Assembly: GCA_017654935.2 (NCBI GenBank)
Contig: CM065693.1
Span: forward strand, 18,768,750 to 18,832,749
Direction of reading: 5' to 3'
DNA from: Phymorhynchus buccinoides
Lineage: Eukaryota; Mollusca; Gastropoda; Neogastropoda; Raphitomidae
Length of the DNA: 64,000 nt
Part shown: positions 35,760-45,299 of the stretch, piece by piece
Layout of the letters: each line of letters starts with the position of its first letter
Numbering within the stretch: position 1 is the first letter of the stretch
Position numbers and translations under genes: made by a program
Notes under the pieces: model-generated
The model's database searches: none
Seen by the model: only the letters and a program-made list of their open reading frames with translations
What the model was told of the DNA's origin: nothing

Positions 35760-35903
35760 AGGGCCTCTGTACACGTGAACATTTTTCACTCTTTCGCCAT
35801 GCCAACACAGTCATTTGCAAGTCATAATTATTATGACTGGCCGATCGTTGTGTTGTCATGGGGAAAGTGTGAAACATGTTCACATGCATGTACAGAGACC
35901 TTA
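35760..35903. mobile_element. 144-bp foldback element (unit H)
   Basis: The left arm (35762-35811, ggcctctgtacacgtgaaca) and right arm (35845-35900, ending gcatgtacagagacc) are inverted repeats around a short AT-rich loop. The arm motif tttccccatg.caacacag is the same as in the array at 36655-37190. Confidence 0.8.
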
Positions 35904-36410
35904 ATGGGAGTATCCCCTGGGCAGGGAATCCCCACCATAAGCACTTCTTCTTCATCTGCGTTCCGAGACCATATGGCCATAATGGGTAAGGTACGCATGA
36001 GTCCGGTTTTCAGTTTTCACTGGTCTCCCCACTGCGTACAGTCGACACATTCTGATTTCGGAGGAGCTCAAAGAAGAACATTTATTTTCAAGATCTATAT
36101 AAAAAAAGGCAGGAGAATGGGCCAACAAGTCGGAAAGATAGTAGATGAGCAAAGGGAAAAGGCAGAGTCAAAGAGAGTGGCAGGTTAGATGAAGTTACAA
36201 GATCAGAACGTCCAGAAGGTGGGGGAACTATTTTTTACAAAAGGCCCCCCCCGGTATCCCCACGGAGCAATAAACACAAATTCCACCCTATCCCTCCAGG
36301 ATAGCCATTTGTCTCCTCTGATTATTTAAATGTTTTTGGTCAGCTCAGACATGGCTGACTGACACACACAAGTATGGTTGCACTGGGAAGGTACCTATGT
36401 TACTTACTGA

Positions 36411-36655
36411 TTAACCCTTTCGCCGCCAGCCATTTTTCAGCAAAAAAAATCCCATCATACTTAGCTGGGTGGAGAACAAAAATCGTGCAATGTTGTGAAT
36501 TCCTCTGTCACATGTATAACGTAAGGTCTATCCTTACCTCCCAAAATTAAGAAAATAGGGTCCTTGGATAACAGACCCAGGTTTGATGCGTTTTAGTGAC
36601 ATGGGTATTAAACCATTGTGGTGCAAAAATGCGACATTGGCGGTGAAAGGGTTAA
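36411..36655. mobile_element. 237-bp TTAA-flanked element (piggyBac-like), copy 1
   Basis: TTAA at both edges (36411-36414 and 36652-36655) with terminal inverted repeats ccctttcgccgccagcc and its counterpart ggcggtgaaaggg. The 237-bp interior length is identical in the copy at 51274-51510. TTAA target sites with CCCTTT ends are typical of piggyBac-type elements; no transposase is encoded. Confidence 0.8.
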
Positions 36656-37190
36656 GGTCTGTGTACACGTTAACATTATTCACGATATATTTCTATTTCC
36701 CCATGGCAACACAGTGAGTTGTAAGTCATATTAAGGTCTCTGTACACGTTCACAACATATTTCTATTTCCCCCATGCCAAAGCAGTGAGCTGTAAGTCAA
36801 TATTAAGAGTGGGATATCACTGTGTTGCCATGGGGAAATATAAATATTTCGTGAATAACGTTAACGTGTATACAGACCTTTATGAATGACTTAACACTGT
36901 GTTGCCTTGGGGGAATAGAAATATCCCGTGAGTAACGTTAACGTGTACACAGACCTTTATGAGTGGCCTAACACTGTGTTGCCATGGGGAAATAGAAATA
37001 TCCCGTGAATAATGTTAACGTGTACACATACATTTATGAAAGGCCTAACACTGTGTTGCCATGGGGAATTATAAATATCCCGTGAATAACGTTAACGTGT
37101 ACACAGACCTTTATGAGTGGCCTAACACTGTGTTGCCATGGGGAAATAGAAATATCCCGTGAATAATGTTAACGTGTACCGATACCTTTA
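36656..37190. repeat. 77-bp array derived from foldback unit H, two inverted plus five direct units
   Basis: Five units with an exact 77-base period (starts 36815, 36892, 36969, 37046, 37123; each contains aacactgtgttgccatgggg and gttaacgtgtacacaga) follow two units in the opposite orientation (36656-36810, tatttctatttccccatg). Together they look like an amplified half of the foldback at 35760-35903. Confidence 0.85.
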
Positions 37191-37194
37191 CTGC

Positions 37195-37500
37195 TCACTG
37201 GTCCCTTGACCGGGAATGGTCGCGCTGACGAGAACACCAACTTCCTCCATCCATGCCGATCATGTGCCAGTGCCTGGGTTTCTGCAAAGGTCTCCCGGGT
37301 CCATTCAGTGATATTGTCGGCCCATTTCCTCTTCTGTCTGCCTCTTCTTCTGCTTCCCTGGACTGTTCCCTGCAGGATGGTCTTTGAAAGGCCGTCGGTT
37401 TTTGTGACATGGCCGTACCACTTCAGTTTCCTCTTTTTGATGGTAGTGAGGAGGTCTTCATAACTGGTCTGACTTGTGTGATGGTCCTGAGTACTTCTTC
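37195..37500 (-). mobile_element. LINE C-terminal fragment
   Basis: In mixed - strand frames, KKRKWADNITEWTRETFAET-like and ALAHDRHGWRKL-like codons appear, a tail found after the RT domain in a large class of invertebrate LINEs. The fragment is short and frameshifted. The gene region of this LINE is absent. Confidence 0.5.
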
Positions 37501-37734
37501 GTTAGTGGCGTGTACCTGTGTGCCTGTGCGTAAAAAGTGGGTTTGGTGTTTGTGTATTCGTATTTAAGTGCATGGTCATACAAGAGTATGTGTATATTAT
37601 TTTTGTGTGTGGATGTACTTGATCTCGTGGGTGTTTTGTGTCTGAGCATAATTGTATCACTCTGTAGTGTGCATCTGTATGTTCGAGTATGTATTTGTTT
37701 GCGTTTGCGGGAATACCTCCGTGCGCACCAGTGT

Positions 37735-37749
37735 GTGTGTATGTATGTA

Positions 37750-37807
<58 letters not shown>

Positions 37808-37824
37808 TGCGTGCGCGCGCGCGC

Positions 37825-37876
<52 letters not shown>

Positions 37877-38011
37877 GTGTGTGTGTATACTCGTACAGAT
37901 ATGTTTGCTCTCTAAAACATTCCCAAATAATGTTGATAAGAAATATAAATAAAAATAAAAACATCTCTAGCTCTGTGTGTGTATGTATGTGTGTGTGTGT
38001 GTGTGTGCTCT

Positions 38012-38092
<81 letters not shown>

Positions 38093-38095
38093 AGG
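37735..38095. repeat. (GT)n(GC)n and (GT)n(CT)n(CA)n tracts
   Basis: An alternating purine-pyrimidine tract runs at 37735-37885 with a (GC)n core at about 37812-37840. A second compound tract runs at 37978-38092 as GT, then CT, then CA. Open frames here are artefacts. Confidence 0.9.
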
Positions 38096-38238
38096 CGTTT
38101 GTTCTACCAATTATTAATAACGAAAAGTAACTCGCGCAAGGTTGCAATTATGTCCCTTGGCTATTTGCGAACATTTCCCATTGTGTGCATGGGTCATTAA
38201 AATAGGCGCAATTGAGATGCGCCGTCCTCTACGCTCCT

Positions 38239-38444
38239 TAAGCCGTGTACACGCATAAGCGGATATTACATGCGGAAACCCGTGCGCAATCCATAAATAA
38301 GTGAAACAAAGAAGGGAAAAGATTTGCGCACGTGGCCGAATTTCCCCTATAATTATGCGTAAACTTTTATCCTTCTTTCTTCCACTTATTTAGAGTTTTC
38401 CATATGGAACGTATACTTACGCGTCTAATGTGAACCCGGCCTTA
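38239..38444. mobile_element. Short TIR element family J, copy 1
   Basis: Left taagccgtgtacacgcataa and right gcgtctaatgtgaacccggc-ctta are imperfect inverted repeats. Internal phrases (gcgcaatccataaataagtg, cccttctttc) recur at 51715-51905. No coding capacity is present. Confidence 0.6.
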
Positions 38445-38583
38445 CCATTATTTATCAAACGAGAAGTTTAACAGAACTGCTACGCGTAGGCATAGTTGGG
38501 TGTCTGTGTAACCATGCCGACTGCTGTATTATGAGGATGAAAAAGAAAATGATTATCCTTTTGAGGTCGTTCTTTTCACTGTT

Positions 38584-39012
38584 AATAGACGATTTTCGGA
38601 AGAAAAAACAACTAGGGGAGAGCACTTCGTAAAAATTTGAGTTGTTTACCTCCATTACTCGGCCAAATACCATAACAACAATGCAACAATGGCGTCGAAG
38701 CTTACAACCGCAGTATGCCAGTCAGCGACTTGCAAGCAATTTTTGTTTATAGAAAAATAAGGGGTGGCCAGTTGCTACAAAGTGATAACATTTGCAAAGT
38801 ATGACGTAAAAATATAGATGACATCAAAATAATTTAGAATGATGCAATGCGTTGTACATGCTATGTGTCTCCCCAAACACACGAGGCGACGGCTGGGGAT
38901 CTACCTGAAGGTAGAGTAACTGCCCCTGTGTGACCGATTGAATTAGGCGAGATCACTCCCACAAACCATGAAGTTACTCCCTTTAATTATTTCCGAACAA
39001 GTCCTATTGTTG
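38584..39012. mobile_element. 430-bp TIR element family K, copy 1
   Basis: Homologous throughout to 54168-54576 (landmarks gacgattttcggaa, agtcagcgacttgcaa, acacacgaggcga, ctggggatctacct, tccgaacaa). The ends are imperfect inverted repeats built around TTCGGAA. There is no coding capacity. Confidence 0.7.
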
Positions 39013-39349
39013 GGGTGGTTTTTTTTCGTATAGTGTGGCAACAATCACCTTTGTTGTTGTTGTTTTACAGTTGTTTTTCTGTCAGTAATACAACAATCAT
39101 CCTTTTCTATTGATTTTCTTTTTGTTTTATCATTTTCTTCTCAAGCTGTTATAAGCACACAGAATTGCTGCCTGTTATGGCAAACTGCATAATTATATTG
39201 TAAAACACTTATTTACACTACAAATCTACACACAGTCACTTAAGTTTTCTTTCCCCCATATTTCAGGATTTACGCTACTCATCCAAAGCAACAACTCGCA
39301 GCCACACCCTGGTTTGTTAGGATGCAGAATCCGAAAGCAGTGTCATTGG

Positions 39350-39727
39350 GTGTAGAGTGGCACAGGGGTAACGGGTTCGCATTGTGTCCCCGAGTAAACC
39401 CGAGTTCGAACCTGGGTACAGAGGATTTTTCCTCTCCCTCTGCAATAGGCCTTACGGTACGGTCTGAACGTGGAGTCTTTCGGATGAGACGATAAATCGA
39501 GGTCCCGTGTGCCCATGCACTTAGCACGCGTTAATCCCAGTGGCAACGAAAAAGTTGTCATTTGGTGTAAATTTACCCCCCCCCCTCTTCCTTCCTCATC
39601 AGTCACACACAAATTGCATACCAAAAAAACAAACAAATGGGTGGCACGCCTCTGGCTGCGACGCGCTCTCCAGGTGGGAGCAACCCGAATTTCAAAGAGA
39701 CGCCTCTGTGACTATATAGTACATAAT
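39350..39727 (+). mobile_element. tRNA-derived SINE family A, full-length copy
   Basis: A-box-like TGGCACAGGGG (39358-39368) and B-box-like GAGTTCGAACC (39402-39412) form the RNA polymerase III promoter of the tRNA-derived head. The body contains cggatgagacgataaatcga and gtgcccatgcacttagca. The tail ctctccaggtgggagcaacc to ctgtgactatatagtac matches the other copies. It is not a tRNA gene: there is no cloverleaf 3' end. Confidence 0.8.
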
Positions 39728-40490
39728 ACCTAATATAGAGGGAATCCATTTTAGGAAGCAGCCACCAGATGGAGAGGAGACACTGCAGTGATTATTATTA
39801 TTTTTATTTATTTCTATCAATCTATACCTACAGGAAACGACACAAATTAGTGGACGGGACTGTATGCATACTCTAATGACATAACAGTGTGGAACAGTGA
39901 AGGAACAGCACAGAAACCCCCTCCACCTCCCTTTTTGTATCCCTTCTTGTCTTCAAATCGAGGTGCTGTGTTATTCCTTTTGACACTATTTTCTTCTGAA
40001 GTCTTCATAAAATAACAACGAATTTTGTTTGCCTGTTGGTTTAGTTTTTTTAAAAACTTTCTATCATTTTAAGCCTTCAAATTACAATATGCGCTTATTT
40101 GATCAGTTTACATTAATTCACAGCCATATTTTGGAAATACACTGGATATAAAGAAGCAAACTAATACAAATTTGTTGTAACCGGCGGGTCGGATATAGCG
40201 AACGCCGGTTATAAAGAAGTAGTTTGGAACGTCCCTTGGCGTCGGCTGTATATGTGTGCGCAAGCAAGCGCGCGCACGCACGCACGCACACGCACACGCA
40301 CACACACACACGTACGCACGCACACACACACACACACACACACCAGGCATAATCATGTAAAATCCCTTGGCGAGGTAACAATAATGACGTCATTGTTTTT
40401 GTGCGTCAAAACGTAAGGGTAAACCAGAGAACACTAGCTTAAAGTTGTGGTCAATGACTTTCCCTTGTCTTTGTGACACAATTACGGGAA
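39728..40490. other. Intergenic sequence with (AC)n tract
   Basis: Mostly AT-rich unassigned sequence. Alternating CG/CA repeats occupy about 40257-40342. Confidence 0.5.
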
Positions 40491-40491
40491 G

Positions 40492-41060
40492 AAAGGTGGC
40501 AGGGTGGTTAAGACGTTCACCTGCCAATTCCAATGCGTGAGTGACCTGGGTTCGAATCCCCGCCTCGCCTTTTCTTTCTAGTTCGACGGGAAACTTGAAG
40601 TGAACGTCGAGTCGTGGGATAGGTACTTAAAAGCAAGTTTGATCCTGCGCTTTACGCACGTAAAGGCCTGTTAAAAGACCAAATTGATAGCTAGGTTTCC
40701 CAAGTTCAATACACATTGAATACATACATACTTGTGGCGGTACCACAGCCGATGAGGTTTAACCGAGGCGTGGTTACCGCTACACCTATCTGTATTAATT
40801 TAAAAAATCGGGACTTTACTGGTTTCGTATTGCCTCCGGGCATTGCCTCCAGTATTGTTCCCACCATATTTGTATTTACAAATGTCCCATATGTGTCCGA
40901 TTCAGACCAAGAGGACGTAAAACACTATTTTCGTCGTAGGTTTCCCAAGTGCGTTCCCTCTCCTCAACCCCCCACCCAAAAATGTGTGGCGCAGTGCTTG
41001 TGGCGACACTCTCTCCAGGTGGGAGCAGCCCGGATTTCACGGAGATAAAATGCCAATATT
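40492..41060 (+). mobile_element. tRNA-derived SINE family B, split by a family C insertion
   Basis: A box TGGCAGGGTGG (40497-40507) and B box GGTTCGAATCC (40549-40559) are well preserved. The body gggaaacttgaagtgaacgt also occurs in the copy near 54600. The 3' tail (ctctccaggtgggagcagcc) is shared with family A, suggesting mobilisation by the same LINE. A 231-bp insertion with 14-bp target duplications lies within it. Confidence 0.8.
40706..40936 (-). mobile_element. Interspersed repeat family C, copy 3, nested in SINE B
   Basis: Flanked by the direct repeat TAGGTTTCCCAAGT at 40692-40705 and 40937-40950. Inverted relative to the copies at 6467 and 8015 (landmarks gcctccgggcattgcctcc, atgtgtccgattcagacc). 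Confidence 0.85.
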
Positions 41061-41339
41061 TAATAAAAATTTATCGTATAGTATGGTGCCTTAGGACCAT
41101 GCTACTTTAACATTGGAATAGTGACTTACATTGCGTCATAGTTGACGCCTGCGTGTGAAATTGCGTCATAATTGACGTCTGCCTGCCTGCGTTTGCAAGC
41201 CTTTTTACAAGAATGGACGGGTAAGATTTCATCTTTTTTGGGGGGGGGGTTGTTTTAATATAAGCAATTAGACCAGCAATTCGTAGCTTCTTGAAATCAA
41301 ATTTGTTGTGGGTGCGTCTTATTTATATATTGTTTTTCT

Positions 41340-41512
41340 TTCCGATTCTTCTGTGACATATATAAAGTAAGGTCTATCCTTACTTCCCAAAACTAAGACA
41401 ATAGGCTAATAATAGGGTCTTTGGATAATAGACCCCAAATTGATGCCTTTTAGTGGCATAGGTGTTAAATCAATGTGGTGCTAAAATGCGACTTTGGCGG
41501 TGAAAGGGTTAA
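41340..41512. mobile_element. TTAA-type 237-bp element, 5'-truncated copy
   Basis: Matches the right two thirds of 36415-36651 (ggtctatccttac, gcgactttggcggtgaaagg) and ends at TTAA 41509-41512. The left end is missing. Confidence 0.7.
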
Positions 41513-41539
41513 CACGCAACCGGAATTCAATATTTTAAC

Positions 41540-42320
41540 CTCCAGCAGAAACTACAATCATCATAAGTCTGTCAAATGTAATGACAATTCCCTGATATTT
41601 TGCAGGAATAATGATTAATGTGTTCTTGTCACATAAAAAACAATTAAGGTACATCACCATGTTAACTTTAAAAAAAGAAAAGAGGAAACACATCCAAATC
41701 CACTGAAAACATTTTTTAACCACTACTAGAGACAAATCACCATAAGTCTTTCAAAAGTAATTACAATTGCCTGAAACTTAGTAGGAATAATAGTTAATAT
41801 GTTTCAGACATACGAAAGTAAAAAACCAAGGTATATCACCATGCTCATTTTTGAAATAAAGAAGAAAGACTTATTAACCCCCAACCTAAAATCAATAACT
41901 TGACCTCCATCAGATACTAAAATAATCATAAGTCCCTTAAAAGTAATCACAATTACCTGATTCTTTGCAGGAATCATGTTTAATATGTACTTGTCACATA
42001 AAACAACAATCAAGGTACATCATCATGTTTATTGTTTTTACATAAAGAGCAAATACAATCCAAAACCATGAAAGATCAAAATTTTGATCATGATCAAAAA
42101 TCATCATGAGTCCCTTAAAATTAATTATAATTGCCTGAAAAGTTGCAGGAATAATGATCAATACTTTTGTTATATTACTGTCATAAAAAACAAACAACCA
42201 AGATACATTGCTATGCTCTGAAATAAAGCGGTTATGAATTACTGCTCTACCTCCATTTAAATCCGTACTACGATCAGAGATCAAAATTATCTTAAATTTT
42301 AGACCTTTAAAAAGTAAAGT
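41540..42320. repeat. Four diverged tandem units of about 180 bp
   Basis: Recurring phrases (cataagtc..t.aaa.gtaat, aattgcctga, gcaggaataatg, aaggtacatcaccatg) start near 41567, 41747, 41932 and 42110, that is, at spacings of 180, 185 and 178. The units differ strongly, so the array is old. Short - strand frames reuse the same codons and are artefacts. Confidence 0.75.
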
Positions 42321-44033
42321 TTTGCTTATCTTGCTTCATTTATCAGTGATGTTTTGTGAGTTATGTTGACTTATTTCCAAACTCAATAAATCGATTTAGA
42401 CATGGTTCTACTCGTACTCATAGTGGAATTATTAAAAATTATTAGAGTGCTCTAGTTGTGGAGAATCATTGGAGGACTAGTAACGTTTTGTCAATTAATT
42501 AAATAATTGATCAAAAGAGTACTGGGTATTACTGGGGCCTTGTGCACTTTTACATCTGCATCTCATTGTGAGACTTTTTATTATATCCACTGGGAATTTC
42601 ACCCCTTGAATAATTCTGTTTGTATTTTTTATTTTATCAAGGATAAACAATACTATAGTTTGTAATGAGATTAAACATGGAGCACTGGAATTTTCGCTTG
42701 TTAGTCTTGCATGAGTGAATGTTTACAAATACGTGTTTCTATCAGTACAATATATTGTTTGGTGTTAGTCCATTTTTGGGGTACAGAGAGGGGTGTTATT
42801 GCCTCTGTTTTGCCTAGAACATTTTCTGACAGTAGCCCTGGTCAGACTTTACATTTGACCTTACAGTTATTGTTTCTCTCTGCGACTCGTTAGCTCTTAA
42901 GAAGCGGGATAGAGATTAGAACTGATCATTCTTGTTTTTGTTTTTTTATCTAAGCGAGTAATTTTAATGTATATTGGGTACTGCAGACCTGGTATAAGAA
43001 AAAACTATTTGATCTAACTCCAAGTTTTATCTCAAATAAACTATGTATGTTAGTTGTCCTCAAAAAACATGTTTGCTAACTTGATAGAACGTTGGTCACT
43101 CACAATGATCCTCCACAAGGAAATTATATCTTAAGAGAGCAAATTTAGGGAGGTGGTTTAACAGCACATTCCACTATGTTTTAGCATTCAAAGGGATGGA
43201 TTCTCCCTAACTGGGTGCAATTTAAAGCTAATTTTTCTAATAACTATTACCCTGAGCAGCATTCCAATGTTTATTTGGGATGTATCTCATGAGTTGTCAC
43301 GAGTCCTAAGCGAGTATAAGTTAGACAGTAAGAGTAGCTGTTATGTTAAGTGATTCTTTCCATCTTTCGATATTGAATAATGACTATTGCCATACTTAAT
43401 AATTTGTTCATGTTGAGGCAAGTGTGAATAGGGCTTTCCATGCACAGCCTAAATAAGGAACAGCAGAGACGCTGCGCTGGAGACTATTTGCCGGCTATGT
43501 GGAGGAGAGGGGGGGGGGGGGGGGGGGGGTTGAGGGAAAATGGGATTAGCTAAATCTTTATTGAACATGTACGGGCCAGTACCTGATTCAATTGGGAGTC
43601 GGGGAGGCTTTAGGCTGGTTTTGGTCAGTAAAGGTTATTGCCCCAATTAAAGCATAAGTTTAGACGCATGGAATAAACAGGAAAGACAAAAAGGGGGAAT
43701 GTAAGCAAAATCGAGGTCTTACTTTGCGAGATGCATGATTAGCCGAAACGAGAGAGAACGTGCTAAGGAGAGGCGAGTACGGGGATGTGAGACTGGGAAG
43801 AAAGGGACTCCGTGGAACGGGGGAAGTAGAGGGAGTAAAGTACGAGAGAGTTTAGACTGTCATGTTTAATGACAGCGTGTCAGCTTGGGAAGTGACATAT
43901 TATAAAAGGCATAGGAATACGATGGGGCGGTAAGATTGGTTCCCATACACCGCAGAGGTTTTTAACAAAATTGTGCACTTTTTGGCGTTCTGATCCGGTG
44001 CACTCCAAAATTTGTACTTTTCATGTTACTTGA

Positions 44034-44083
<50 letters not shown>

Positions 44084-44463
44084 GGGGGGGGGGGGGGGGG
44101 GTGGGGGTTGGTGTCGGAACGAATGGTACTTTTTTCATGGACATTTGGAGTGAGACCTGATCTAAGAGGATATTTTTGTGACCATGGTTTTAACTTATAT
44201 GAGAACAATATTAAGTAGCTCAATATCATTCTAACTTTTAGCAGAAGCAGAAGGGCTTAGTTGGGGGGATTTATAAATGTTATTTTTTCCACCGGAGGGA
44301 AGGCATGCAGGAATAATCCTGACTAAGATGACCTGCTAAGTCAATTACCTGTATTAAGCCAATTTGATAGAGAAAATTATGGCAATGTTGGGAAATAAGT
44401 CCATGTTTGGTTTTGTTGTTGTCACTATTTTTGTTCAATTATGCATGCCAGGGGTACAATCAA
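42321..44463. other. Intergenic sequence with G22 and G46 tracts
   Basis: AT-rich sequence with no gene. G runs lie at 43508-43529 (22) and 44037-44082 (46, then T and 18 more G). Short complementary arms (cactccaaa...cttttcatg and catggacatttggagtg) flank the long G tract. Confidence 0.6.
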
Positions 44464-44857
44464 ACAAGCGCGAATTCGCAATAGTTTGTGGCACGCGGTC
44501 TATTTTTACCACTCCAATCATGAGTCACCTCCCCTGGCTTTTCAATAATTTTAATCTGTAAACCAGAATGTTATCTCTGCACCATTTCGTAACTTTTTAT
44601 ATCTTTTGGAAAACATTTAAAACTATGTATCCTACTTATGCTCATCGAAAGAAGCACCGCATACTCGTCGTGTCTGTTGTAGTGTCTGTATTACGTATGT
44701 TTATTATTTTGTACGCTTTAAAATACATCATTTTAAAGAGCGGCCTCAATTGAAGTGCAGCCTCGATTTGAAGTGCGACAATTTTGGACCGACCGACAGA
44801 CCGACCGACCGACCGACCGACAAAGTGAGTTATAGGTTTGTGGCTTGAGCCACAAAC
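44464..44857. repeat. Long direct repeat, copy 2, with GACC array and terminal hairpin
   Basis: Same orientation as 4127-4535 and very similar (ggcacgcggtctatttttac, aaagagcggcc). It starts abruptly at acaagcgcgaa, without the upstream repeat that precedes copy 1, and ends at the same hairpin. Confidence 0.75.
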
Positions 44858-45299
44858 AATAAAGTGAAGTCAACAGGGTTCCCAAATGTTCTTACCTTTA
44901 TAACTTAATGGAAATGCATGGGATATACAGAAGATATGTTTCAGTTGATCTGGTAAGTGAATTTAAAGCAAACAAAAAGCTTAATTGTATTTATGATTAA
45001 ATACTAACAACTAGTTATAATTAATGGATAAGATTATTTACATTTTAATGTTTTGCACTGAGTTATAACGTAAATGCCAATGCAGTGAGAGCATAAAATA
45101 AAGAAAATAAAAAGAAAGAAGGAAGGAAAAGAACAATTCTATGTGTACAATAGTAAAGTAATCTTAAGGGAATTTAATTCTCAAAGATTTAATCATTCCT
45201 AACTTTAGTAAGACAACATGCAAAGGCCAAGGGAAAGACACAAATCAAATTAACAAGTATTGTGGGAACTCTGCCTTCGCCCCTGTTTACCTGCAGTTT

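Noticed and set aside
39350..39420. tRNA gene
   Set aside because: A- and B-box-like sequences are present but the element continues into a repeated SINE body and tail and recurs elsewhere; no complete cloverleaf.
40492..40565. tRNA gene with good A and B boxes
   Set aside because: Same reasoning: the head of a SINE with a body shared with the copy near 54600.
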